Source: Streptomyces sp. NBC_01232 (GTDB lineage Bacteria; Actinomycetota; Actinomycetes; Streptomycetales; Streptomycetaceae). Taken from it: DNA of 64,000 bases. Shown one piece after another: positions 8,787 to 17,441 of this stretch. Below the pieces are notes generated by a model. The model ran no database searches and had not been told where the DNA came from. It saw nothing but the letters and a program-made list of their open reading frames with translations. The position numbers and the translations under genes are program-made. The stretch lies in the NCBI RefSeq assembly GCF_035989885.1, contig NZ_CP108518.1:620001-684000 (forward strand), given 5' to 3'. Numbering within the stretch: the stretch's first letter is position 1; each line of letters starts with the position of its first letter.

Positions 8787-9326
8787 ATGACGGACGAGGG
8801 CGGTAGTACGTTTCAGGCAGGCCAGACGGGGCTCATCATCCGGATTCCGGAGGCGGAGTCGGCCGTCCGCGGGTGGCGTGAGAGGTTCGACCACTCCGCC
8901 CGGGCCGGGATTCCGGCCCATGTGACCGTGCTCTACCCGTTTCTCGACGAGAGCCGGTTGGATCCGGCCGTCCACTCCGCACTGGCGGACGTGCTGGGAG
9001 GCCACCGAGCCTTCACCCTGCGGTTCGAGAGATGCGGACGCTTCCCCGAGGTGTCGTATCTCGTTCCCGAGCCCGACACCCAGGTGCGGCAGCTCACACG
9101 GGCGATCGCTGATCGGTGGCCCGAGGCGCCTCCGTACCGGGGCCGGTTCACCGAGGTCGTGCCGCACCTGACGATCGCCCAGGGCCAGGAGGACGCCGCC
9201 CTCAAGGAGATCGAGGCCGACCTCACCGGCAGGCTCCCGTTCACCGCTCGGGTCTCTTCGGTGGAACTCATGGTGCACGACGGCACTGAGTGGCGGGAAC
9301 GGGCGTCGTTCGCACTCGGACGATGA
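8787..9326 (+). CDS. 2'-5' RNA ligase / cyclic phosphodiesterase superfamily protein
   Basis: Two H-x-T-x motifs, HVTVLYPF near residue 50 and HLTIAQG near residue 129, place it in the 2H phosphoesterase superfamily; the two His pairs form the active site for hydrolysis or ligation of 2',3'-cyclic or 2'-5' phosphodiester bonds. 179 residues is the usual single-domain length. Start taken at the ATG beginning MTDEGG; the ribosome site is poor (GAGGTG is about 16 bases away), so the true start may differ. Cytoplasmic, single gene convergent with the channel-like gene. Natural substrate (RNA end, nucleotide signal) cannot be inferred. Confidence 0.85.
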   Translation: MTDEGGSTFQAGQTGLIIRIPEAESAVRGWRERFDHSARAGIPAHVTVLYPFLDESRLDPAVHSALADVLGGHRAFTLRFERCGRFPEVSYLVPEPDTQVRQLTRAIADRWPEAPPYRGRFTEVVPHLTIAQGQEDAALKEIEADLTGRLPFTARVSSVELMVHDGTEWRERASFALGR

Positions 9327-9341
9327 GCTGAGCGTGAGACG

Positions 9342-9360
9342 GCCGCGAGCTGCTCGCGGC
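9342..9360. terminator. Short hairpin between convergent genes
   Basis: An 8-bp stem GCCGCGAG/CTCGCGGC with a 3-nt loop between genes ending at 9326 and 9404, followed by a short GAGGTC triplication. Confidence 0.5.
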
Positions 9361-9403
9361 AATCGCGGTCGAGGTCGAGGTCGAGGTCAAGCTGTCGGCC
9401 CTG

Positions 9404-11272
9404 TCACAGCAGCTCGCCCCGGTCGGCCGGGGCGAGGGCGTGTCCGCTTCCCAGCAGCTCGGCGAGGCCCTGCCGGGTCGCGGAGATGATCACCCGGTCC
9501 TCGGGGCCGAGGACGTGGCCGGGGTGGAGGTCGAAGAGGAGACCGCTGACGTGGCTGCGGCCGTCGAGCCGGGTGGTGCGCAGGTCGGGTCGCCGGTCGG
9601 CCGGGTCGGTGGTGTCCAGGGCGAGGATCCTCCAGTGGCCCGGCCGGAACGTGTCGGCGATGGTGCGGCCTTCGAGGTGGGACAGTCCGGCGACGTCGAC
9701 GGCGGCGAAGAGCAGGACGCGGCGTTCCACCGGTATGGCGCCCAGGATCCGGCGTCCCATCATGGCGCTGGCGAAGGCCGGCGCGGCCAGGGAAGTGACG
9801 CTGCGGCTGCGGGTGACGGCCTGGGGGTGGGCGGCGCGCAGGGTGCGGTGGGCGGCGGTGGCGAAGTCGTCGTCGTAGAGGCGCAGGGCCACGCGCAGGT
9901 CGGGGGTGATCGTGCGTGCGCAGAGGATGGCTTCGAGGTTGGTGGTGTCGGAGCTGGTGAGCGCGAGGAGCGCGTGGGCCCGGTCGGTCCGGGCGGCCTC
10001 CAGGACGCCTTCCTCGGTGACGTCACCGAGGACGACGGGGACACGCAGGCTCCGGGCGAGGGCGATGCCCCGGGCTTCGGGATCGGCTTCGACGCAGACG
10101 ACGGGGATGCCGAGCTCGCGCAGCCGGGCCAGGACGCGGGTGCCGACCTTGCCCAGGCCGAGGAGGACGACGTGGTCGGCCGTGCCGCGCGGTGGCCTGC
10201 GCAGGGCGGAGGCCGAGCGGAAGGAACCCAGGGCTTCGAGGACGGCGGCGACCAGAACCGGCAGGAGCAGCAGTCCGATCAGGCCGGTGAAGAGCTGGAG
10301 CAGCTGGCGTTCGGTCGGGTCGCCGATCGCCGGGTCGTTGATGGAGAACAGGTCCAGGAGGGTGACGTAGGCGGCATGGACGGGGTGATCGCCGGTGGTG
10401 ACGGACGAGGTGACGGCGATGGCCATCACGGCAGCGGTGAAGCCGACGAGTGACCAGCGGACCCGGCGCGAGAAGAGTTCCATCACCGGCAGGGCGGCTG
10501 CGCCGAGCCGGCGCTGTGGCGCGGACGAGGCGGTGTACGAGGCCGCTTCGAGTACGACGGCGCCCCGCTGCGCGGACTGTGCGACCTCCATGGCGGAGGG
10601 CAGGAGTTGCGGGCCGGCGGGGCCGCTGCGGTCCGATCCCTCGGCTCCGGCGGGGTCGTCCGTGGTGGAGGAAAGGAGGGCGAGGGTGCAGAGGCTGGGC
10701 TCGGTGGTCTCCCGCCGCTGCCGCGGAGTGCGTTCGGTGACCCGTAGGAGCAGTCCGTCGGCCTGGAGGACCTTGCCGGTTCCTGCGACGACGGTGGCGG
10801 CGAGTGCGGGAGCCGCCGTGTCGGCGTCCGAGAGGACCACGGTCGCCGAGTCCGCCGTGCTCGCCGGGTCTCCGGCCACGGCGGCTGCCTGGTCGAGGAG
10901 TTCGGCGAGGTAGCGGCCGAGCTTGCGGTTGTAGAGGCGGATGACCAGGCGCACTCGCGGGTTGATGCGGCGCGCTGTCAGCGCCGCCCGGATGTTGGCC
11001 TCGTCGTCCTCGTAGGCGAGCGCCACCGCCGTGGCACGGGCGCAGCCGGCCTCGCGGAGGGCGGTGGCGTCCGGTGTCTCGGCTTCGACGACCCTGGTGG
11101 TGCGAGGAGGTACGGGGCCGATCACCGCGGCGTCGGGCAGCAGGAGCGTGACGGGCTGGCGGTAGATGTCCTGGAGCTCACCGGCCAGCCGTACGGCGAG
11201 TGCGTCGTCGCCGCAGACCACCATCGCGTCCGCTCTGCGCGGGTGTTGAGACTGCTGCGGTATCAGATCCAC
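9404..11272 (-). CDS. RCK-TM2-RCK ion-channel-like protein with a non-canonical pore loop
   Basis: Predicted NAD(H)-regulated cation channel or channel-like sensor of 622 residues. An N-terminal TrkA-N/RCK Rossmann domain (about 15-200; MVVCGDDALAVRLA) is followed by two membrane helices at about 272-291 and 326-348 with a pore-helix-like segment between, then a second RCK domain from about 366 (HVVLLGLGKVGTRVLARL, full G-x-G-x-x-G). The classic K+ filter TVGYGD is absent; the aligned loop at 311-319 reads NDPAIGDPT. It could be a channel of other selectivity, as in CASTOR-type proteins, or a non-conducting sensor. The start ATG (MDLIPQQSQ) is the only good one. Faces a 365-bp spacer upstream. 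Confidence 0.85.
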   Translation of the reverse strand: MDLIPQQSQHPRRADAMVVCGDDALAVRLAGELQDIYRQPVTLLLPDAAVIGPVPPRTTRVVEAETPDATALREAGCARATAVALAYEDDEANIRAALTARRINPRVRLVIRLYNRKLGRYLAELLDQAAAVAGDPASTADSATVVLSDADTAAPALAATVVAGTGKVLQADGLLLRVTERTPRQRRETTEPSLCTLALLSSTTDDPAGAEGSDRSGPAGPQLLPSAMEVAQSAQRGAVVLEAASYTASSAPQRRLGAAALPVMELFSRRVRWSLVGFTAAVMAIAVTSSVTTGDHPVHAAYVTLLDLFSINDPAIGDPTERQLLQLFTGLIGLLLLPVLVAAVLEALGSFRSASALRRPPRGTADHVVLLGLGKVGTRVLARLRELGIPVVCVEADPEARGIALARSLRVPVVLGDVTEEGVLEAARTDRAHALLALTSSDTTNLEAILCARTITPDLRVALRLYDDDFATAAHRTLRAAHPQAVTRSRSVTSLAAPAFASAMMGRRILGAIPVERRVLLFAAVDVAGLSHLEGRTIADTFRPGHWRILALDTTDPADRRPDLRTTRLDGRSHVSGLLFDLHPGHVLGPEDRVIISATRQGLAELLGSGHALAPADRGELL

Positions 11273-11638
11273 CTGCGTGGCCCCCCTGTCGTGTCGCGGC
11301 CCGCTGCCGCACCCCGCTCACACGTCGCCCCTTACGCATCGCCTCCCCCGCATCACGCACCGGGCGAAGGGTTCGGCCATGGCCCTGTACGGCCCGGCAT
11401 CTGCGGTGAGTCCATACCCCGCCTCAGCCTGCCGCCCGCCAGGAGCCCCGTCCATCCGTGCCGACACCCATATCGCCCGGTGCGAAGCGGCGCCGGCGTC
11501 CGGCGTCGAAGAGGGGTTCCGGCCCCGATGCGCCGCGCCGGCGCCCTCGGGGGCGCGGTCGTCAGCGCATGCCGGCATCGACCGGCGCACGGCCTGTTCG
11601 CGTCCGTCGCCATCTGCACCGCGAAGCCCGGGCGGCGG
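11273..11638. other. Intergenic region, no gene seen
   Basis: About 365 bp between the end of the small membrane protein gene and the start of the channel-like gene, both on the minus strand. GC-rich in all phases, no convincing gene, RNA or repeat; should hold the channel gene promoter. Confidence 0.35.
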
Positions 11639-11794
11639 CTACTTCTGGGCGTGCTGACCCAGGTAGAACAGCAGCCACACGAACCCGGCGAACAGGTGGG
11701 TGCCGAAGATGTAGAAGAAGGCGCGCAGCGCGACGCCCTTCTGCAGCCACCTCTCGTGTCTCTCGGCGGCGTTGTCCTCGGGCTTGTGCGTCAC
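11639..11794 (-). CDS. Small single-pass membrane protein, DUF6126-like
   Basis: 51-residue protein: a charged N-terminus (VTHKPEDNAAERHERWLQK) and one membrane helix RAFFYIFGTHLFAGFVWLLF ending in QHAQK. This pattern of a small cytosolic head plus an HxFAGFxxLLF helix matches small Streptomyces proteins grouped as DUF6126, which often sit beside helix-turn-helix regulators; none is visible here. The GTG at 11794 was chosen because AGGAGAAGCTA precedes it exactly; the long upstream extension is a shadow of the Stealth gene. Function unknown, inner membrane. Confidence 0.75.
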   Translation of the reverse strand: MTHKPEDNAAERHERWLQKGVALRAFFYIFGTHLFAGFVWLLFYLGQHAQK

Positions 11795-12039
11795 TAGCTT
11801 CTCCTGCTCGGTTCCGGGGCCGGTCACGGCGTGCCGTCCGGTCACGAGGCCGAACACTGCGGGCGCCCGCTCCACCACTGGCGCGCCGCCCCTGCGCAGT
11901 GCACCGGCGGCGCCGTCCACGATAGTCGCCGCTCGGCCGGGGCCGCCTGGGCGGGAGTCCTGTGCCGGGATGCCGCGCCAGGACCGGATCCGGGGCCGGC
12001 CGGCCCGCCTCGGCGCGCCCCGGCCGGGTCGTAGGGGGG

Positions 12040-13839
12040 TCAGTCCCCCGTCCCGGGTGGCTGTCGCTTCTCGAACGGCGAGGCCACCGGGAAGTAGGCC
12101 TCCAGGAAGGCGGCGACGATGTTGTGCTGCTGCCTCGCGGTCAGGCCGACCCCCGCTCCGTCCCTCGCTCCGGCTCCGGCCTCGGTCGGCGCGTCCTCGT
12201 CGTCGGCGAGACAGAAGGCGTCGTTGCTGCGCTCTGCGGCCAGCGGCGGCAGCGTCTCGGTCACGTCGTGGCGCGCGGTGCTGACGTAGACGTGCGCGAG
12301 GTGGCCCTCGACCGCATGGCCCTCCGCGAGTGCGAGGTGCGAGGCGAGGGTGATGGGGGCGAGGTCGTCCGTGCTGCGGAAGACCGAGCGGGCGGTGGCG
12401 GCGAGCCGGCCGGGCAGGAGCTCCTCGGTACGGGTGAAGAGGGAGCGGGTGAGGGGGTAGGGGGTGTGGGCCAGGATGTGCGGATAGGTGCGGCCGACGG
12501 CCTCCTCGACGGCCCGCCGGGTGACCTTCTGCGAGGCGGTGAACACGTCGTCGCCGGCCCCGCTGCCGGGGTCGACGGCGCGCCGGTCGTGGAACACCTT
12601 GGGCAGTCCGGAGGGCAGGAAGTAGTCCTGCGGGCGCTGGGGGCGGCCGAGGAAGATGTCGTCGTTGAAGTAGACGAAGTGCTCGGCAAGGCCCGGGATG
12701 CGGTGCAGCCGGCTCTCGATGGCGTGGGAGTTGAACACCTCGGGAGCGTCGGGGTCCGTCACGAGTTCGCGGTGGTCGACGACGGTGACGCGGGGATGAC
12801 AGGTGTCGAGCCAGTCGGGGGCCTGGTCGTCGGTGACGAGGAAGACGTGCCGGATCCAGGGCGCGTAGGCGGCGATGGAGCGCAGGCAGTACCGGAGCTC
12901 GCCGCGGTCGCGGTACCGGTTGTCGGCGAGGTCGATCCCCGTGGGGCGGCCGGTGCCGGCGGCCGCGGCCTCCGCGGCCCGGTCCCTGCGTCGGCGCCAC
13001 GCGGGGTCGGCGGCGTCCACCCAGGTGATCACGGCGTCGACGGGAAAATCTATGTCGTCCGGGAAGCGACCGGAGAAGCAGCCGACGACGGGGTAGTCCC
13101 GGTCACCGATCCGGCGGGCGGCCGAGGCCGTCAGGGAGGGCACCCACCAGCCGTACGGGGTCTCGCGCAGCGTGGCCAGGGCACCCTCGCCGGAGTCCGG
13201 GGCCTCCCAGAACTCCAGGTCGCAGCCGGTCTCGGGGCCGTAAGCCAGGGTACGGCCGGAGGTGACGACCGGATGGTGGAGGCGTACGGCGCGGACGCGG
13301 GCGGACCGCGCGGACCCACCGGCCTGCCGGTCGCCTCCGTCGGCCGGGACCCCCTCGACGGCGTCGACGGCTGCCGGGAGGTCCTCTGCCAGGACGTCCC
13401 CGGCCTCGCCGTCGGCCATGACGAGTCGGGCGTAGAGGGGGGTTCCTGCGAAGGCTGCGGCACAGGCCTTCAGCGTGGCGGCCCGGTCGCCCGGGGCGAT
13501 GGCCACCCGGTGGGTGAGCCGGCCGTCGGGGACGAGCCCGTAGGGGACGTCGGCGGCCTCCAGCGCTTCGGCGAGCGACCGGAGGTTGGCGTCGCGGGCA
13601 TCGGCGGGGAGCAGGTCGTCCCGGACCAGGGCGAGACGGCCGCGGTGGCGCACCAGGCCCGGCACCGTCGCCAGCAGCTCCTCCTCACGGTCGGCGGCCC
13701 GGCCGCGCCGCGAGGGCCCGTCGCCCGTGCGCTCCGGCCCGGCGGGGCCCGGCTGACGCGGGATCCCGCTGCGGCGACGCACTGTCCGGGCGAATCTGCG
13801 CAGCCGGGCCGGAACAGGAAGACGGCGTATTCCCTGCAT
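12040..13839 (-). CDS. Stealth-family sugar-phosphate transferase
   Basis: Stealth proteins transfer hexose-1-phosphate to make phosphodiester-linked cell-surface polysaccharide. The four conserved blocks are visible: CR1 at IDFPVDAVITWVDAADPAW, CR2 at NRYRDRGELRYCLRSI and IRHVFLVTD, CR3 at NSHAIESRLHRIPGLAEHF then YFNDDIFLGR, and CR4 in the C-terminal part (TYPHILAHTPYPLTRS). Length 599, with a basic N-terminal 60 residues and an extra 250-residue N-terminal region before CR1 that I do not recognise. ATG at 13839 follows GAGGAC; the extra 40 codons upstream are unlikely. Single gene, divergent from the barstar-domain gene. No capsule genes are adjacent, so the polymer is unknown. Confidence 0.88.
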   Translation of the reverse strand: MQGIRRLPVPARLRRFARTVRRRSGIPRQPGPAGPERTGDGPSRRGRAADREEELLATVPGLVRHRGRLALVRDDLLPADARDANLRSLAEALEAADVPYGLVPDGRLTHRVAIAPGDRAATLKACAAAFAGTPLYARLVMADGEAGDVLAEDLPAAVDAVEGVPADGGDRQAGGSARSARVRAVRLHHPVVTSGRTLAYGPETGCDLEFWEAPDSGEGALATLRETPYGWWVPSLTASAARRIGDRDYPVVGCFSGRFPDDIDFPVDAVITWVDAADPAWRRRRDRAAEAAAAGTGRPTGIDLADNRYRDRGELRYCLRSIAAYAPWIRHVFLVTDDQAPDWLDTCHPRVTVVDHRELVTDPDAPEVFNSHAIESRLHRIPGLAEHFVYFNDDIFLGRPQRPQDYFLPSGLPKVFHDRRAVDPGSGAGDDVFTASQKVTRRAVEEAVGRTYPHILAHTPYPLTRSLFTRTEELLPGRLAATARSVFRSTDDLAPITLASHLALAEGHAVEGHLAHVYVSTARHDVTETLPPLAAERSNDAFCLADDEDAPTEAGAGARDGAGVGLTARQQHNIVAAFLEAYFPVASPFEKRQPPGTGD

Positions 13840-14134
13840 GTACGTCCTCGGTGTGCGGCGCTGATGAACAACTGCCGGTGTTCTGAGTGCCCTGAGCAGG
13901 AGCGGCGCGCTCAGGCGCATGTGGAGGCCTTGTTCAGCGATACGTTTCCCGTAGTTCACGTTTCATGCAAGGGTCCGAAGTCCTGCTCTCCCGAATCACA
14001 GCGACTTCTCATGCGGGGCGGCGCCTCGGGGCGGCCCGCCCGTCGGCACGACGGCTCCCCGCGCGGCCCGGGCCGGGCCGGGCCGGGAGGGCCCGTATCG
14101 TAGGCCGGAGGTCGCTCGCACGTTCGGGGGTTGG

Positions 14135-15313
14135 GTGCGCATCGCGGAGCACGCCGGATGGGACCGGGCCTTCCCGGTGAGGTACCTCCTGGTCCAGGAG
14201 GACGAAGAAGGTGTGGAACAGCTCTGGGGGAGGTGCGCGGGCGTCGAAGGGCTCTTCGTCGACCCGGTCCCGCCGCCGCGGGAGGTTCTCACCCTCCGTG
14301 GCTGTCGCCCCGACGGGCTGCTGAGCGACGCCCTGGCCGGGCCCGACGTCTCGTTGCGGAGCCTGGGCGATCTGGGCCTCGAGGTCTGGGACGACGAGCA
14401 GGCGGTGCAGTGGTGGACCCTCGTCGACGCGGTCGTGGTGGCCCACCAGCCGCACCCGGCCGATCCGGGGCGCTACGACATCGTGCTCGGCGCCGGCGTG
14501 AGGAACGACGAGAGCTTCTTCGAAGCGTCCGAGGCGTCGCACTTCGAGCTCTTCGGGGGAACGACGGTCGCTGCCGCGAGTGCGGGCCGATGCTCCGCCG
14601 TGGACGGCCTGTTCGTCCCACGTGCGGACCCGGCCCCCGTCCCGCTCGAGCTGATCGGCTGCGAGGCCGCGGAACCGCTGCTCGTGGGGACACAGCAGCC
14701 CCGCCGGTGGGCACGGAGCTCGGCCGAGCTCCTGGTGCTGGATCGCCATGGTGCCGTGATGGCCTCCCGCACCGTGGGCCTGGCCGTCGACGGGGCGCGC
14801 CCTTCCGTGCTCGGTGACGGGCTGGAGGACCTCACGCTCACCGATGGCGGCGAGGATCGACCACTGCGGGCGGTCCGCCCGGTCTGGGCGGCGTGGTACC
14901 AGGGCCCGCCGACGGAGCCCAACCTGTGGGCGCCGTACGACGCGCAGGGCCGGGCCGAGTGGCTGGAACTCACCACGCGCGCCTGGCGCCTGCCCGCGCC
15001 CCGGCCGGACCGGTCCGGGGGCGAGCACCATCTCGACGGCCGGTTCATCACGGATGTCGCCGGGCTGCACTGCGCGGTCGCCGAGGCCCTGCTCGGGCCC
15101 GGCCGCTACTTCGGCCGGGAGTGGAACGCCTTCAAGGACTGCCTGGGCGGTGGATTCGGGGTGGCCCCGCCCTTCACCCTGATCTGGCACGACTCCGAGG
15201 TCGCGCGGTGCGCGCTGGCGGACGTGGTGGAGGACCCGCTCGGCCGGCTCTCCTACTTCGAGGAGATCCTGCAACTCCTCGAACGGCGCGGCGTCACGGT
15301 CGTGCTCCGGTGA
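14135..15313 (+). CDS. Barstar-domain protein with a long unknown N-terminal region
   Basis: The C-terminal ~95 residues fit the barstar (barnase inhibitor) fold: LDGRFITDVAGLHCAVAEAL, then GREWNAFKDCLGG in the place of the GxNWDALWDCL helix that plugs the RNase active site, then FTLIWHD and a last strand GVTVVL. About 290 residues in front are not recognised; they contain beta-rich segments with recurring LxGC phrases (LTLRGCRPDGL, LELIGCEAAEP), suggesting two similar halves. Total 392 residues, cytoplasmic. Start is a GTG with a weak ribosome site. No barnase-like RNase gene lies next to it, so it may be an orphan immunity protein or have another binding partner. Divergent from the Stealth gene across about 295 bp. 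Confidence 0.82.
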   Translation: MRIAEHAGWDRAFPVRYLLVQEDEEGVEQLWGRCAGVEGLFVDPVPPPREVLTLRGCRPDGLLSDALAGPDVSLRSLGDLGLEVWDDEQAVQWWTLVDAVVVAHQPHPADPGRYDIVLGAGVRNDESFFEASEASHFELFGGTTVAAASAGRCSAVDGLFVPRADPAPVPLELIGCEAAEPLLVGTQQPRRWARSSAELLVLDRHGAVMASRTVGLAVDGARPSVLGDGLEDLTLTDGGEDRPLRAVRPVWAAWYQGPPTEPNLWAPYDAQGRAEWLELTTRAWRLPAPRPDRSGGEHHLDGRFITDVAGLHCAVAEALLGPGRYFGREWNAFKDCLGGGFGVAPPFTLIWHDSEVARCALADVVEDPLGRLSYFEEILQLLERRGVTVVLR

Positions 15314-15465
15314 ACGCGCCGGTCTTGTCCACTCCCCGCCCACCCCCTCCCAACATAATCGAAGAGCTAGCACCCCGGGGGTTGAAGGTATCCCGACACC
15401 CTGCCAGACTCTCGACAGTCAACAGGCCAAGGGGCCTTGGGTATTGACCCATTGGGGGGCGAACC

Positions 15466-15984
15466 ATGATCCACATCACGCTCGGCGCAAAGCGCCCGGT
15501 CGACCCGCAGGAGGACCAGCTGGGCCGCGATCACGTCGGCTGGGACCCCGACATGAGCGACGAGGCACTCTTCCGCGCCAACCGGGGCTGCTGGGTCCTC
15601 GGCGAGCGGGCCGAGAAGGAGCAGTACGTGCTGCTCTCCTCCGAGGGCAAGGTGCGCATGGCCATCGAGATCGACAAGCTGGTTCCGGTGGCCGGTGGCC
15701 GCAAGGCGGTCGAGGGCAGGTTCCTCACGGCGGGCGACCCGGTCTACGACGCCTACGTCGGCGGGACGCCTCCCGTGGGTCCGACCCGCAATCCGATCAA
15801 CTACTACGACTCCCCGCACGACACCCGCCTGTGCGGGTGCGGCTGCGGTGAGCAGGTCGCAGGCGGCTGGTTCCTGTCCGGGCACGACCAGAAGGCCCTG
15901 CACGCCCGAGTCGCCAAGATCGGCACTGTCCGCGAGTTCCTCGACTGGTTCGACGCCACCTACGTCGAGCCGACGGCGGAGTAG
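15466..15984 (+). CDS. Conserved hypothetical protein with a CGCGC zinc-knuckle-like motif
   Basis: 172 residues, cytoplasmic. Two parts: an N-terminal region (FRANRGCWVLGERAEKEQYVLLSSEGKVRMAIEIDKL, split here by eye into short strands) and a C-terminal RLCGCGCGEQVAGG / FLSGHDQKALHARV segment. The C-x-C-x-C plus G-H-D arrangement looks like a small metal-binding finger seen in actinobacterial hypothetical proteins, sometimes with nucleic-acid-related partners. No catalytic signature seen. ATG at 15466 is the natural start, preceded by GGGGGGCGAACC. Monocistronic; a hairpin follows. Function unknown. Confidence 0.7.
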   Translation: MIHITLGAKRPVDPQEDQLGRDHVGWDPDMSDEALFRANRGCWVLGERAEKEQYVLLSSEGKVRMAIEIDKLVPVAGGRKAVEGRFLTAGDPVYDAYVGGTPPVGPTRNPINYYDSPHDTRLCGCGCGEQVAGGWFLSGHDQKALHARVAKIGTVREFLDWFDATYVEPTAE

Positions 15985-16023
15985 CCGCTCGGGCGGCACT
16001 CGCCGTATCCGTGCGGGCCGTCA

Positions 16024-16052
16024 GGCCTGGTCGCCGCCCCGGCGACCGGGCC
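16024..16052. terminator. Hairpin terminator after the CGCGC-motif gene
   Basis: GC-rich stem of about 12-13 bp (core GGTCGCCG/CGGCGACC, one G-T pair) with a 3-nt loop, 40 bp after the stop codon at 15984. Confidence 0.6.
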
Positions 16053-16214
16053 GAGCGGCACGGCGAGTGCTTCGTCGCCGCTCGGGCGATGCCGCCCGCC
16101 GGCAGGCGCCCTACCGGGCCGGGCGGCTTTCGGGCAGGATGACCCGGCGCACCGGCGGGGTCACCCGCGGCGGTGTCCCCCCCGCCCGGTCCCGACCGTG
16201 ATCCGGAGGTCCCA

Positions 16215-17441
16215 GTGACGTGGCACGACGACCAGGCGCGGCGTGACGAGCTGTACCGCGACCCGTATCCGCTCTACGACCGCGCCCGCAGGACCGAGGG
16301 GCTGACGTACGTGCCCGAGTTCGACGCGTGGCTGGTGGCGCGTGACGCGGACGTACGGGAAGTGCTGCTGCGCGCGGAGGACTTCTCCTCGGCCAACGCC
16401 CTCCTGCCGGACGTCCCGCTCTCCGAGGCGGCGCTCGGCGTCCTGCAGCGTGGGTTCGGACCCCGGCCCACCGTCGTGTCCTCCGACGGAGCTGCCCACC
16501 GCCGGCACCGGGCCCCGCTGAACCGGGGACTGTCCGCCGCCCGGGTGGCGGCGCTGCTCCCGTACGCCCGCACCTGCGCGCAGGAGTTGGTGGACGGCTT
16601 CGCGGCGGACGGGGCCGCGGAGTTGGTGGAGGCGTACGCCCGGCAGTTACCCGGGATGGTGGTCGGACGGCTGATCGGGCTCGACCCCGCCGACGTGCCC
16701 GCGGCAGTACACGGCGGCTACCGGGCCGAGGAACTGCTGTTCCGTCCCCTGTCGCCAAAGGGGCAGGTCGCCGCCGCCGAGGACGTGGTCGCGCTCCAGC
16801 ACCTGCTCGACGGGTACGTCCGCGACCGGCGCGACCACCCCCGGGACGACATGTGCTCGACCATGGTGGCCGCCCTGGCCCCCGGTGACGCCGAGCTCAC
16901 GCTCGAACAGCGTCACGAACTGGTGACGAGCCTGCAGAACCTGCTGATCGCCGGATTCCTCACCGCGAGCGCCCTCATCGGCACCATGCTGATGCACCTG
17001 CTCGGCGACCGGCGGCAGTGGCAGCTGCTACGCGCCGATCCGTCCCTGGTACCGGCGGCGGTGGAGGAAGCCGTCCGGCACGACACGGCCATCCAGGCCT
17101 TCCGCCGGACCACCACCCGGCCGGTCACGCTCGCCGGAACGAAACTGCCCGCAGGGGCCGCCGTGCTGGTCGCGTACGGTTCGGCCAACCGCGACGGTGA
17201 ACGATACGAACGAGCAGGTGAGTTCGACATCACCCGGCCCGGGAACCGGCAGCACGTCGCCTTCGGGTACGGGCCCCACGGCTGCCCCGGTTCCCAGCTG
17301 GCCCGCGAGCAACTCCGTCTGACACTGGAGCTGTTCGTCCGCCGCATGCCGGATCTGCGACTGGACCGGGCCCGTCCACGGCCCCGGATGCGGCCCACGC
17401 TGATCCACCGCTCACCGCAGGCCCTGCACGTCACCTGGTGA
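16215..17441 (+). CDS. Cytochrome P450 with an acid-less I-helix
   Basis: Soluble bacterial P450, 408 residues. Heme loop FGYGPHGCPGSQLARE (Cys357) and K-helix EEAVRHD (ExxR) are intact. The I-helix oxygen-activation motif, normally AG-x-(D/E)-T, reads A246-G-F-L-T250: the acid is Leu249 while the Thr is kept. Such changes are known in P450s with unusual chemistry or slow proton delivery. GTG at 16215 is preceded by GGAGGTCCCA and gives the typical N-terminus VTWHDDQARRDELYRDPYPLY; the longer frame adds only Pro-rich residues. Single gene; no redox partner adjacent. Substrate unknown. Confidence 0.92.
   Translation: MTWHDDQARRDELYRDPYPLYDRARRTEGLTYVPEFDAWLVARDADVREVLLRAEDFSSANALLPDVPLSEAALGVLQRGFGPRPTVVSSDGAAHRRHRAPLNRGLSAARVAALLPYARTCAQELVDGFAADGAAELVEAYARQLPGMVVGRLIGLDPADVPAAVHGGYRAEELLFRPLSPKGQVAAAEDVVALQHLLDGYVRDRRDHPRDDMCSTMVAALAPGDAELTLEQRHELVTSLQNLLIAGFLTASALIGTMLMHLLGDRRQWQLLRADPSLVPAAVEEAVRHDTAIQAFRRTTTRPVTLAGTKLPAGAAVLVAYGSANRDGERYERAGEFDITRPGNRQHVAFGYGPHGCPGSQLAREQLRLTLELFVRRMPDLRLDRARPRPRMRPTLIHRSPQALHVTW

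Noticed and set aside
11795..13000. Long frame upstream of the DUF6126-like peptide
   Set aside because: Arg/Pro-rich shadow of the Stealth gene; GTG 11794 with AGGAG is the real start.
14135..15313. Barnase-type toxin partner for the barstar domain
   Set aside because: No RNase-like gene in the neighbours on either side.
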